This document shows, one piece after another, positions 1-11,368 of a stretch of 64,000 bases of DNA. The DNA is taken from assembly GCA_020881915.1 (NCBI GenBank), contig JAJFPB010000004.1, forward strand, positions 5,084,001 through 5,148,000, written 5' to 3'. Position 1 is the stretch's first letter; each line of letters begins with the position of its first letter. Below the pieces are notes generated by a model that was given only the letters and a program-made list of their open reading frames with translations, had not been told where the DNA came from and searched no databases. This DNA comes from Paramyrothecium sp. XJ0827. Lineage: Eukaryota; Ascomycota; Sordariomycetes; Hypocreales; Stachybotryaceae. The position numbers and the translations under genes were made by a program.

Positions 1-230
1 CGGAGGTCGAACAGGTGCTTGTCGTTGTGGTCAGTCACGGTGCGCCTCCAGCTCCACGACGAAAAGGTCTTCCCGTTGACCGTGAAGAGTCGGTAACCCG
101 TGCCGTCCGAGACTTCGACGTGCTTGAAGTAGGGATCGTGACAGGTCATGAGCAGCGTGGTTTCCTGCGTCGATACGTGGCCGCTGAGCAGGTTTACGGC
201 GGGGTCAGGGGTCTTCAGAGTAGTGTCCAT
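1..230 (-). CDS. LURP-one-related / Tubby-C-like protein, 5' part only
   Basis: The first 76 codons of a minus-strand gene that leaves the window at its left edge. The frame opens with ATG at 230-228 and has no stop. Recognisable is the start of a LOR (LURP-one-related, Tubby-like beta-barrel) domain: a segment about ligand presentation to a strand, then 'FTVNGKTFSSWSWRR' and 'HLFDLR', the order seen in this family (core strand, basic turn, 'LFxLR' strand). Proteins of this family fold as a 12-stranded barrel. Their biochemical role in fungi is not known, and membrane or lipid association is only suggested by the Tubby relationship. The first about 25 residues are a non-conserved leader. Family assignment rests on pattern memory, without a search. 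Confidence 0.6.
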   Translation of the reverse strand, partial: MDTTLKTPDPAVNLLSGHVSTQETTLLMTCHDPYFKHVEVSDGTGYRLFTVNGKTFSSWSWRRTVTDHNDKHLFDL

Positions 231-1070
231 GTCTGCGAAAGTTGCTGTGGTGCGAGATTTTGCTGCTGTTGCTGGGATCTTTTGCGGTGTAGAGAAATGA
301 GATGAGGGAAAAATGCTCCGGTCTTTCCGTGCTCGACAGTGAAGTCAGATATCAAATTCTCGTGGTCCCAGTTTGCGGCCAGCACTCGGCTTATCACGGT
401 CTCACCTAATACTGCGGTGACTGGCTGTGTCTTGCCCCCGATTGGCACATGCAAATGACCTCAGATGGGTCAGTTAGGCTCCATGGTCTCCTGTGGGCTG
501 TAGGTGCTGTGCCACAGGCTGGACGATCCCTGGTCAGATTTTAGCTCTTGTGGAGCTGCCACGCAACGCCTCTTCCTTCGCGTCTGTTCCACTCGCCTTG
601 ATTCCTGACCCCTGCCGATCACACTAACCTTAAACATGCCACGGGCCAGGAGCCTCAAGCCACTTCGAGGGATTGAGGTGCAATCTATTCGGAATTCTTG
701 CTGAATTTGGTTTGCTTCCAGGCTTCAGCTGATGCTATGGTGGAAACACAAGGGGGGGAAGGGGGAAGGAAGAGGATGATGTTGTTTGAACCTCGTCACG
801 AACCAAAAATAAACCGAAGAGGTGGAAGAGAGGGAGCTCATCCTGGGGTGTCGTGATGTATAAAAGCGGCCGTCTCTCTCACCTTTCTGTGATTCAGAGC
901 AAGCACTTCAGTACAATTCAATTCATCACCACCTTTTCCTTACCGTTTTTTCCTTACCGTCTTTTCTTTCCTTACATTCACTTCCTCTCTCAACAAAGTT
1001 CACAGACAACTACTTCCGCGCCAATCAAGCCTATCCTTCTTCATTTCTTTCATTCCAACAATCATTCAAG
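231..1070. other. divergent intergenic region
   Basis: No coding sequence seen. It separates the minus-strand LOR gene from the plus-strand small secreted protein. A long purine run lies at about 749-778 and a pyrimidine-rich leader follows the TATA box at 859, both common around fungal core promoters. Confidence 0.6.
859..866 (+). promoter_or_regulatory. TATA box of the small secreted protein gene
   Basis: TATAAAAG lies 212 nt upstream of the ATG at 1071 and is followed by a long CT-rich untranslated leader. This strong TATA plus CT-rich leader arrangement is typical of highly or inducibly expressed fungal genes. Confidence 0.55.
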
Positions 1071-1631
1071 ATGCCTTCCCTCAAGATGACCCTTTCCGCC
1101 GTTGCCACCCTGGCTCTGGTCCAAGTCTCCTCTGCCCACTTCCTGGCTGCCATCCCTGCCGCCACTGCTGCTGGCATCGGTGCCGTCTCCGGCGTTGTCG
1201 GTGCCGTGGCTGGTGTTGCAGGAACCGTCACCTCTGCCGTCCAGAACGCTCAGAACAACCGCCGTGGTGCCAGCCGTGTCTACCGCCGCCAGGAGCAGAA
1301 CCAGCTCGCCTGGCAACTTTGCCGCGATGAACTTACCACCGCCACTGTCACATTCTCCGGCCCCGCCCCTGGAAGTGAGTCTATATACTAATTCCTTTTA
1401 ATTAATATTCTACGCCATATCTCATCAATATTTCATCCAATACTAACTGATCTTTTTCAAGGTGTTCTTGCTGAGGGCATTCCTCCCTCCTGCATGACTC
1501 TGGCCACCGTCATCACCGGTCAGCACAACCAGGGCAACCCCATCCCTATGGGCTCAGCTTCGATTCTCTTCCAGAACCTCAGCGACGAGGAGATTTACGA
1601 GATCCAGGCTGCCCTTGACGCCCACCCTTAA
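1071..1631 (+). CDS. small secreted protein, 157 aa, one intron
   Basis: Two exons, 1071-1374 and 1462-1631. The 87-nt intron has donor GTGAGT, a CTAAC branch site at about 1442 and acceptor TTTTTCAAG. The product starts with a signal peptide (hydrophobic core about residues 6-22, cut near Ala-His). A Gly/Ala/Val-rich hydrophobic stretch (about 25-60) and a dibasic site 'YRRQ' (about 71-74) that a Kex2-like protease could cut come next. The C-terminal half has one Cys pair (in 'WQLCRDE' and 'PPSCMT'). The splice joins both halves in frame and brings in a stop at 1629-1631. An alternative ATG at 1086 would still leave a signal peptide. I do not recognise the family. An effector or cell-surface role is only a guess. 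Confidence 0.75.
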
Positions 1632-2586
1632 TTTCCTCCGCGCGACAATCAACGAGGGAATCAGGAGTGTCCTATGGGTAGGATCGGGGGTAGATGCGTG
1701 GGAAGAGGGCACTTGATATTGGTTTGATGAATTGGATGGCTTACAGTAGGGGTCTTGATTCTTGACCCTGTCTATGATCTTATTTGTTATTGCTTGAAGC
1801 AATATTTACACTCCTTTTGCTCATTATTTGCTAGTTGGTAATTTATTACTGTCTGGCTACTCTCCATTTCGTATTTGACGTGCAGTTTGAGAAAGACTAC
1901 CCTGATGATTGACCCCGAAAACCTTCACTGTCAGGTAAGTTTCTGATGAGGAACCTGTAGTACTACGGTATCGCTGTTTCATAATTAGTAGGGGGGCGCT
2001 CCAAAGGGTGAAAAAGGGTGATTGGAGCTAAGCTGAGTGGGTGGTGTCGTTTCGAGCCTCTGCCTGAGACAAGAAAGCATGAAAATGGTTTAGACCTCTC
2101 ATCTACGAACTTGATCGTAAGAGAAGACATACGGTGACTTATAGTGTCATTTGCGTCAATTTGGTTGGCTGTAAACACAAAGTCCACGAGAAATCTTGTG
2201 TCAAGAAGCGGGTGCGGGATCCATTGTGTTGTGTTGAGAGTTGACTTCGATGAAAAGAAATACCACTTGTGGTGGCCTTTGCTACTGTTTGGTAGGATCA
2301 TTCACTTCATCGAAGTATAGTGGCAGAAATTCAGCAGGTATGGAGCTGTCATAGGCTTATCCAAGCGCTGACCGATTTGGGCCCCGATGTGGCGAATTGC
2401 GATGAACATTGGGCATCAAAATACCAACCCGTGTCTTGATTCATGACTGATCTGTCCACTGTCTGGAACTCCTCACTGCTCCATCTTCTTACCCCTGCCT
2501 GTGACTTTCGCTCAATGCCCGCTTCATACGGTTGTATTCTGGTCCTATCAACCACTTTGGTCGGCTGCCGCTTGTGCAAGTATTAG
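1632..2586. other. intergenic, nothing recognised
   Basis: Contains the 3' flank of the small secreted protein and the upstream region of the gene at 2587. Short open frames on both strands have no recognisable content. Confidence 0.5.
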
Positions 2587-3858
2587 ATGGACAAAAACAA
2601 GGACGCACCTGCGGCTGGCGGTAAGGTTAAACGGCCGAGCTCTGGCCATCCTTCTCGTGAGGCATGGATATGGAAGAACGTACTAGACGATACAGCGATT
2701 CGATGTATTGATCGTACTGCCATAAAATCCTCAGAAACCATGGTGTCGAGCGCCCCAGGCAATGAGCTGGTTTGTAGCTACAACTGGAGAGCCGGCAAAG
2801 CTGCGAGGCTTCATGTACCAGGTAATTGAATTGTCCTATGTCACTGCCCTGCTACGGATGTATGACTGGTACTAGGATTTGCGGCGACTTTTCAAGACGT
2901 TCCCTTACCGATAACGCTACCGACGGACAAGGGCTTGCGATTCGTGGATCAAAACGCTGCGCGTGCCCCCGAGTCCACTTTCGAGCCGCTGTTTCAGGCC
3001 ACGGCCTTGATGAACCCGTCTTTCCGCTTCGACAACGTGGACATACTAGTCAATCGAAATAGTCTCAGAAAGCTTCTGGATTTCTGCGCAGGTCGTCGAC
3101 AAGACAGCTTTCGCATTAACCTTTACTTGGTTAATCGCACTCTTATCATGGAGCGATGTGAAAAGAGTGCTCGCCAACTGACCGGAGGGTTTCAGAACTC
3201 AGGTTGGGGTAAGAGCTTCGAGCAGACGTTTACGAAACACCTTCCTGGCTTGGGAGATAGCACAGGCCATCATCGGGCTCTTCGATACCTATTGGGTGAG
3301 CTGACGTGTGTCGTGCGCTTCGAAGTAGACGCCTGCTATAAGGAAAAGAGCGAAGAGTGTAGCGGATCCGAGTCGCTGACTGCCATGATGGAGCAAATGG
3401 CAATAGAAAGCGGCAGTGCAAACTCCTTCGGACCGGGAGGACAACGAAGACCTATGCCTCAAGCGATGGCGGCAGAAATAAAAACAGCAAGCAAACCCAA
3501 GAGCCTAGGCACGTACTTGCCACAGCTCTGGTTCGGTCGAACACCCTGGTTGATCATAGGCCGCCACACAAACGGGACCTTTGAGGAGCTCAGAATTACG
3601 CATGCTCAATCTCAATTTCTTGACTGGGAGGGGAAGCATCAGTCTACATTACGAATGTTGGTCGCGGTCTTGGCTCAGCTGCGGGAGGCGGCCGAAGACA
3701 ACGGAGGTCAACATTGTGTTGCAATACACGAGAAAAGTATAGCAACACCAACAATTAGGGTGTTCCCGTCAAAAGTTACTAAGCAGGGGGTTTCGGATGA
3801 GGTAAGGGCCAAGTTGTGGGATTGGAAAGCGGGCGGCTCGACTGCAGATCATGAGTAA
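2587..3858 (+). CDS. uncharacterised conserved fungal protein, about 405 aa
   Basis: Two exons, 2587-2821 and 2876-3858, separated by a 54-nt intron (donor GTAATT, acceptor CTAG). The join restores a continuous frame (…VPG|FAATF…). Conserved-looking stretches include 'SFRFDNVDILVNRNSLRKLL', 'NSGWGKSFEQTFTK' and 'GHHRALRYLLGEL…RFEVDACY'. I recall near relatives in other Sordariomycetes labelled 'geranylgeranyl pyrophosphate synthetase'. This protein has no DDxxD pair of a prenyl synthase, so I would not use that name. A rather exonuclease- or RNA-processing-like layout (RFEVDACY, a long C-terminal Ile/Arg strand region) is possible, but function is unknown. The start at 2587 is the first in-frame ATG, and an additional upstream exon cannot be excluded. 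Confidence 0.7.
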
Positions 3859-5002
3859 CGGCCGGGAACTGGCAGAGGCCAAGATGGATGATCGCTTTGG
3901 TAGGCTCCGTACTCCGTATTTATCTAGCGTAGCAGGCACGACCAGACCTTGCACTGCCGTCAAAAGGCAGATAAAGGACAGCCAAACGCAATATAGATCA
4001 TGATACCTGCCGATTCTGGGATTCACTAGCTCGGCAACACAGACGCGTCGTAGAAATAATCTGACCACGGATCAACTATCCTGGGAATGCTCCTATACAT
4101 GTAAATGAATGGCAGGTTACTGCGCAAGTCTGGAATCACCCAACCCCATAACTCAGATAGTCTGATATTTTGGCGGTGTCTTGCTGCCTGCCATAAACCC
4201 TGATTGACAATCCAAGCCGTGGTAGCAATATGTTCCGAGCAGTACTGCCACGTTTGTATTCTGAGATGCGCAGGCCCATTCTTCAAAGTAAACCCGATAT
4301 AATCAAATAGGCACATATTCTGCATTGTCGCCCTGATTTGGACTACCTATGACTTTGCGTGAGGGACGTAGCCTGGGTGATCCGATGGTGCGTTGCGGCC
4401 TCCACACCCCTGGACTGAATATTTGACTTGGGGCCGAGGCATGCTCTTTTTCTTGTAAGTCAAATTAAACCTGGGAAATCTACCATAAGTTTACTTTGAG
4501 AATGCTCCAGGCAAAGGCCAGATTAAAGCCCAGCTCGCTGTATATTGCATGTCGGTGCTGTGTAAAAGGTGACGCTGCATTGGGAACACTAGGTTGTTAG
4601 AGCAGATCGAGACGCAGCTTCGGCGAGAACGAACGGTTGTGAACACTGCAGCAGCTTAATCGCAATTCAAAGTTGATTCAAACCCCGCTTGCGGTGACGT
4701 CCATCCTGTTGGGTTTCTCCAAAATACCCAACCCCTGATTCGAGCGCCTCCACTTGCGCTGTACATGTTCTCCTCACTACTCCTCACAGAGTCTTTGTCC
4801 CCGGAGGCATGAAAGTTTGAGACCAAAAAGCATGGGGTAATACAAGATGCATTGACCTCTTTGGATCATTCGGCATAAAGCCCAACGAGGTGGCCATCCG
4901 CGGACCGTATATTGCGCACCAGCGCCGCTACACCAATTGCCACACACAGGTGGCAGCTCCCTCGTGCGATAGTACTAGTCACTTCATTTCGCCTTGGACG
5001 CG
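3859..5002. other. intergenic, nothing recognised
   Basis: 1.1 kb without a supported gene. An open frame of 99 codons on the minus strand (4325-4026) has no recognisable motif. Confidence 0.5.
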
Positions 5003-7808
5003 ATGATAGGGTTCAGCTTCAAACGTGTGCTTGTGGTAGTCCTCTCTACAATTCCCGTGGTATTGTCTCAAGATGACATTGGTTTTGCACGAGGCTCGAC
5101 CAGCGTGAAAACGGCCAACTGGGATGTCAAATTCCTCAATGCATCTGGCATTCTCGCTTCCTTGAAACCACTGGGGAGTGATTTTGATTTTCTGCCCTAT
5201 GACTTTTTCGCGTTTGGCAGACGTGTGCAAAATGGATCCTACCACTGGGGCGACATCAATATTCGATATCGTATATCCAGCAACGCAAATTGGACTGAAG
5301 CTGGATCAGCAGAATTCCGAACTCCTGTCAATCATTTAGAGACGGGTGCACTTCTCGCATCGGACTTGTCGACCACAATGCGGACTGGCCCATTGAACAT
5401 CGTTCGAGAATGGATCGATATTTCTGGCGACCTTGGGCTACAGTTCACAATCAGGAATGCAGGTGATACTGAGCTGGAGCTGGGTGGCTTGGGATTTCCA
5501 GCATCAGTGAACAACATATTTAACTCGAGAAACGCCTCAGACATGTATCTCAAGTGTTCTTTCATGGACCCATACATTGGGCTCGATGCTGGCTATCTCC
5601 AGGTCACCCCTCTCAAAGGCACTGGTGCTGCACTTGTCATCACACCATTAGGTAACACGCCTCTGGAGGCATACCGCTTTCTCCCTGAAGAATCTCGCGG
5701 TGGAACTCGCATTGAGAGCAACGGTTGGGAAGGGTACTACGAGTGGCAGGTTCATACCGAGGCATGGGCCAAGAACGAATGGAAGAATGCCGAGCCATGG
5801 AACCCGCCCACAAAGGCCATCCTGCAACCGGGTGAATCGCGCACGTACGGAGTTCGGTTTTCTGTTGTCAAGGATGGTATCAGGAACATTAATGCCGCTG
5901 TGCAGAGAAACGGTATTCCAACGGCGACAAGCACACCGGGATATGTGCTTCCACGAGACATCCCAGGGAACCTGTTCCTTCGATCTAAATCACCAGTGGT
6001 CTCGATCGTCGCGGCCCCAGCTGGATCGCTGAAAGTTATCCAGCCGAAAGAGGACAGAGAGTCATATACCGTCCAGCCGTCTGCCAACGCTTGGGGAAGA
6101 GCCTTTTTAACTGTGAAATATGAGGACGGCAAAACGCAAACAATACATTATTACGTTACCAAGCCCGCATCGGAAGCGATTGCGGATCTTGGGAGGTTCT
6201 TGACTAACGAGCAGTGGTTTGTTGACTCTTCTGATCCGTTTGGACGCTCACCCTCGGTAATGGGATACGACAATGAAATCGGTGCCATCGTTGAACAAGA
6301 ACAGCGGCTTCAAGTCCCAGGCCTCAGCGATGAGGGCGGAGCGGGCGCGTACACTGCCGCCGCTATCAAGCAGGCTTTCCACCCCAATACTGAAGAGATT
6401 GAGAAGCTCGAAACCTTTGTGGACCAGGTCCTCTTCAATACTGTACAGGATTCTAACGACTACTCAGTAAAAAAGGGTCTGTTCTTCTACGAGCCTACCC
6501 TTGTACCCAATTACACCTACAGTACAGCGATCAACTGGGCGGGAGCTCCCAAGAAGTCTCAGGCATACAGCACGAACCGCGCGTACAATTATGTTTGGCC
6601 GGCCGTGGCATATTGGTCACTCTACCGTGCTGGACGAGCAAATCCATCACTTCTTAACATCCACACTTGGGACTGGTACCTCAGCCAAGCCCACAAGACC
6701 GTGATGAGAAGCATGGAAAGCGACGTCCATTATAACAAAAAAGGATTGATGGGCGAGACAATTTTTGGAGAGATCTTGACGGACCTACGCAGAGAGGGAA
6801 ACAAAACCGAGGCCAACGTTTTAGAAGCCGCCATGCAGAGTCGCATAGACGTCTGGCGCACGGAACAATTTCCATTTGGGAGCGAGATGTCGTGGGACTC
6901 GACTGGTCAGGAGGGCGTCTATTACTGGGCAAGGTGGGATAACATCCTTTTTCCCAACGAGCGTTGCATTGACTAGCGAACAGACACTTTGGCGAGACCG
7001 AAATGTGGGAAAAGGCCAAGAACAGTGTCCTTGGATACATGCCAACCGTGGCCCACTGGGCGTACAATGGAAACGCCCGTCGCTACTGGGATTTCATGTA
7101 GGATTAAAGTATCGCTGCATACTTCACGGTTACTAACCAGAGTATAGGGTCGCTGGCAAACTTCGAATCGTGGAGCGACAAATCCACCACTATGGCTCGG
7201 GACTCAACGCTTTGGTGATGCTCTCCGCTTTTCGAGACGACCCCTCAGACTCGTACCTGGCGCGAGTCGGCTACGGCGGCACCCTGGCACCTCTATCCAA
7301 CATTCACGAGAATGGATTCGCATCCTGTGGCATGCACGCCCGCCCAGAGCACCTATCTTGGGATGGCTACAGCGCGGATTACGGCCCGAATATGGTCGGT
7401 ATGGTGCTTGGTTCAGGCACCTACTTGGTCGAAGACGCAGACATGGGACTTGTTGCTTACGGTGGACTGCTCGAGCTCGATGGAGACGTAGCCCGCGTCA
7501 GCGTGCGAGATCCAGTTCGGCAGAAGATCTTCATTGGTCAGCTTGGAGTGCAGGTGAAAATTGATGCTGGCGTTATCCAGGCATTCACGTATAACCTTCA
7601 TACCAGGGTCATTAGATTATCATTAGGCCAGCTGGAGGGGGCGCCCAAGGCTCCAGCGGCTGTGATCTGGATTGAGCAATTTCCTTCTGGCAAGCCTGGA
7701 GACTATCAGGTAGGGGCATGTGGTGTAGATATTACACCTGAGCGGCACGGTTCCAAGGTACCTTTAGACGGGGATCAACTGCTTATCACAATTCTCCCAC
7801 TAGCTTGA
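5003..7808 (+). CDS. secreted DUF5695-type protein, 901 aa
   Basis: Three exons, 5003-6933, 6984-7097 and 7148-7808, with two 50-nt introns. The first uses GTGGGA and the acceptor GAACAG, and the second GTAGGA with a TACTAAC branch site. Both splices restore the family-like sequence '…YYWARHFGE…' and '…YWDFMVAGK…'. The true start is the ATG at 5003; an in-frame TTG at 4994 is not a fungal start. A signal peptide covers about residues 1-22 (ends 'VVLSQ'). I place it in the DUF5695 group of large secreted fungal and bacterial proteins, which look like carbohydrate-active enzymes: an N-terminal beta-sandwich part, then a helical part rich in Trp, Tyr and His (for example 'AINWAGAPKKSQAYSTNRAYNYVW'-like region about 510-535). 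Several N-glycosylation sequons fit secretion. Substrate and catalytic residues are unknown. Confidence 0.8.
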
Positions 7809-8086
7809 ATAACAATGATATGATAGCTTTCCTTAGCTTGAGGGTAACGAAAGAAAAGAACCAAATTGTGTAGACGTTGGAGAGATTGCTGCAGCGCCTA
7901 AGCTGTACGAGTTCATATCGATCCCCTTTTGCGAGACAAGAAACCCTGATTGTCGATTGGAGATTCGGATGGTATCAGAGGACTAGCGACGGAACATTCT
8001 GTACTGGTGCCAGAGAGGAATCCGGTTGAGTAACAGTGTGCAATATCTCTCATTGAATCCATCCATGAACCGTTACGCCCCAATTC

Positions 8087-8455
8087 TCACTTGCGGGTCT
8101 TCTTTGCCGTGCTCACAAGACCATCCAGCCAATCCTGATGCCCATTCAGCATCGGACTGAGCTTTTGCTCAGCTAGACCAGCGGCAGGTTTCCCAATTTG
8201 AGATTCCTGCGTGAGAATCCTCACGGCTCCCCATTCGGTGGACTCGATGAGCCAGGCGTGGTAAACATCCAGTGCCTTTTTTGCATTCCCCTCCTGCCAA
8301 GCACGCCATGCCAACCGTCCAGGCTCTTCGTCGCTAGGCTTGACAGACTCGAGAACTTCGCAATCCAGTGGAGGAAAGCCGAAGGTTGAGAACTTGAACT
8401 TGTTGCCTTCTTTGAGGACTCCGATGACGACATTCTTCAGGATGGTTGAGTGATA
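8087..8455 (-). pseudogene. 5'-truncated SRPBCC-fold remnant
   Basis: A frame of 122 codons preceded by an acceptor-like TTTCAG and ending at a TAA-type stop at 8087. It encodes the back half of a START/SRPBCC (polyketide-cyclase-like) protein: strands 'NVVIGVLKEGNKFKFSTFGF', 'EPGRLAWRAWQ', 'LDVYHAWLIES', 'AVRILTQESQ' and the C-terminal helix 'PMLNGHQDWLDGLVSTAKK'. The N-terminal helices and first strands of the fold have no counterpart in the 75 nt before it, which are directly followed by the stop codon of the dehydrogenase gene on the same strand. Either the 5' exon was lost or it is unrecognisable. No usable ATG exists in this frame upstream. Confidence 0.6.
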
Positions 8456-8530
8456 CTGAAATCTTCAAATAAGAAAAGTACATTAATGGTCTAGCTGCCA
8501 AAAATTCTGTAGTGTGTCCATCATCCAGTC

Positions 8531-9713
8531 TCAAAGGCTCGGCGGAAGACGAAAGACAACTTTCGTCTCAAGCTTCTTATCGAACAACTCGTAAGCTTTC
8601 GGCGCATCATCAAGATCCATTTGCGCTGAGATCACGAAGTCGAGCTTTGCCATCCCTTCCTTAACGAGATCAAACAATCTCGGAAAAGACCTCCAAAAAT
8701 GATTATCGATAGATCCGCCCCTGACCGATAACCTTTTCAGCCATAGTTGGGGGATAGATACAGGCAACTCGGGATCAAGCTTATCCGCGTTGGGAGTGCC
8801 CTTTGACTTGGGTAGTGCAGTATACGCACCAATCAATCCTATGCCACCCCCAACAGACGCTATTTTAATAGCTTCTTCAAGGACATAATTCTGCTTGGGT
8901 TTCAGTCTATCGCTGAGACAAGTCTGACCGACGCAGTCGACAGTGCGTTTGATTCCTCGTGGTTCTCGCCGCAGGATCTGCACACTAGCAATACCCTCTT
9001 CCGAGGTGTAATCGATCGGAATGGCTCCAAGTTCTGCTGCCTTGGCCAATCGCTCTGGAATGCAATCAATAGAGTAGACCTTGGAGGCGCCTCGTAGCTT
9101 AGCTGCATAAGCGCACATCAGGCCAACCGGGCCAGCGCCGAAAACGGCGACTTTGTCACCCGACTCAAATCCTGCATAATCCAGGCCAATCCATCCTGTA
9201 ACGAAGATGTCGGTGAGGAAAATGCAGTCTAGATCTGCAATGTCGTTCGGTATGGCCACCAAGGAATCATCAGCATATGGGACGCGGACATATTCAGCTA
9301 ACCTCACTTGTCAGCAACAACGCATAGAGGATCATGAAAAAGCAAAACACACCTAGGCAACCTCCCGCGCTGCCAAAGCCAGGGCCAAACCCGTAAATAG
9401 TGTTCTGCGGTTGAATACTCGACTCAACGCTGTAATGACCCACATCGTGACCACCAGGTATTAGAACTCTATCGCCGACCTTGAACCGCTCTGTTGCGTC
9501 ACCTACTTCGGCAACCACACCAACAGCCTCATGCCCTATAGTCCAAGGTGGGTTAGAGCTACCGAGCATACCATGATAGACGTGTAAGTCAGAACCACAA
9601 AGGGCGGCCAAGGTGACGCGGATAACGGCGTCCTCGGGCAGTTGGATTCGTGCTCGTGGGACATCACGAACGGCAACAGAGTAAGGCTTGCCTTCTCAGA
9701 CGACAGCGCGCAT
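8531..9713 (-). pseudogene. formaldehyde-dehydrogenase-like zinc MDR, nonsense codon at position 6
   Basis: Two exons, 9713-9353 and 9297-8531, with a 55-nt intron (GTGTGT…GTTAG), read as a 375-residue medium-chain dehydrogenase/reductase of the glutathione-independent formaldehyde dehydrogenase type. Catalytic zinc ligands are present in 'LCGSDLHVYHG' and 'TIGHEAVGVV', and the NAD-binding fingerprint is 'VAVFGAGPVGLMCAYAA'. As in other fungal members, the four-Cys structural zinc site is absent. The reading frame begins MRAVV and then hits TGA at 9698-9696, where relatives have an aromatic or other residue before 'EGKPYSV'; a single TGG to TGA change would explain it. The next in-frame ATG lies after the zinc-ligand Cys, so reinitiation would not give a working enzyme. 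It is intact otherwise, so the lesion is recent, or a sequencing error. Confidence 0.75.
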
Positions 9714-11368
9714 GGTCTTTTCGTTTTTGATTGTGTCCATGTTGAATGCAAAATTTCTGAGATTGGTGGGCTCGATGATGATAAAATAATACTTATGGAA
9801 GACAAACTTGCAGCTATGGTTGCGGAATATATACACTCCCAATTCTCCCAATTCCATTAATGGTATCGTATTCAAGTTTTCCCCTTTCTTTCGTTCTTGG
9901 GGCCATAAGCTTGTCATGCTCACATGATTCGATACGACGCCCGTGTATGCACCGGTGCACTGCTTGACCTGCATCACTGTTCTCTTGTCTTGCGCAGCCG
10001 AAACCGCAGTTGGTTGAGCTCAGGCATAAGATTGGGGGCGCATCAAGTAGCCAACGAGAACAACTGGCGACCCTATCGGTATGTCCGCCAACAAGTAATG
10101 GAAATAAGTGGTGACGTGTCAATAGTCGCTGGAGACATGTCCACATAATGTCAGCTTCCCGCCAAGCATCACAAGCATTCGCAAATGTAGCACCAACTAT
10201 CATTTGTTATTCCCTGTTGTTTGCGCTATGATCACTGGCATGTGCTTTGGTCATGTGTGCAAAGAACCTGGAATGTCTGATTCCGCAATCTCAAGACTGG
10301 GGGCTAGTGCCAACCGCAAGATGACCGTCATGTGCGAGCATGATGAGAACGAACTTTATTGGGAAATCAGACAAATGCGTTCTCGTTGAACTGGTGTTGG
10401 GTGGCAGCAAGTGTATGTATCTCTCAGTTCCTATTGCCGGGGCAAGTAGCTGGGCAACACAAGCCGCTCAAATCCAACGGCGTTGTTTGCTCTCTCAAAG
10501 TCCAGATGTGTGTTTCACAGGATCATATAAGCTACACGACGGACCACGTGGCCAAGCACCAGAAATGGTGAGCCAATGCAACAGTGAGAACTCTTTTTCC
10601 CACTGGAGCCCAAAAAGGGCATGGGGCAAGCCTCTCTTGCCGAGGGGCCCAGCAGGCACTTCTCATGCATGAAACCAAGCCCGTAAAAGAATCCGATTGG
10701 TCCTTGAGCCGCGCATATTTCGTCGCGACACAGTACAGTAGTGTCCCCAGGAAAATCTCAAGGTTTTGGTGGGAGCTCCGTGGCATGGTGGCGAGCGTCG
10801 CGCGATTTCCCGAGAGAGAAGCATCGTCAAACTTCAGGATGGCACGCTGCCTCGTTTAAGCTTGTCGTCAACCATGATTTGCATGGCATCATCTGGTGGC
10901 AAAAAAATTGCAGAACCCTAACTGAAGTCCTGTTCCACTGCCACTGCCATGCGACTCATGACAGAGCATCTTCCCAGGGCACGCCTTTAGATTTTTTTCC
11001 CAACCCTGCGCTCTGTATGGGAGCATAATGAATGCCACGCTCCATGAAAAATTTTCACGGCACGATGTTGCCTGGTTGTGGTCCATAGGCAGAGGCCGAG
11101 GCTTACAAACTGCATCACGGAGCATGAATGCGCGCCAAAAGGTAAATTTGATGCAGCTTCATGTCACTCCGTGCTCCGCCTGACCACGATTTGACTTCAA
11201 ACACCGTGGCATCATTATGCTTTCCATCCTGGAAAACTTATACAAAAGGACCAGGAAGCAACAACAGCCCGGCTCTGCGAAACACTGTTCTCATTTTTTT
11301 ATCATCCATTCCCCTTCACAGAACCGCTCGCCGACATCTGGTAGCACGAACCCACCAATAGTCTCAAA
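9714..11368. other. intergenic, nothing recognised
   Basis: 1.65 kb with only short unconvincing frames. The 3' end carries the promoter of the gene at 11369, including a TATA-like TTATACAAAAG at about 11238. Confidence 0.5.

Noticed and set aside
4026..4325. 99-codon minus-strand frame in the intergenic gap
   Set aside because: No recognisable motif, no promoter or splice context; probably chance.
4994..5002. Upstream in-frame start of the DUF5695 protein at TTG 4994
   Set aside because: Fungal nuclear genes start at ATG; the first in-frame ATG is 5003 and it opens directly into a signal peptide.
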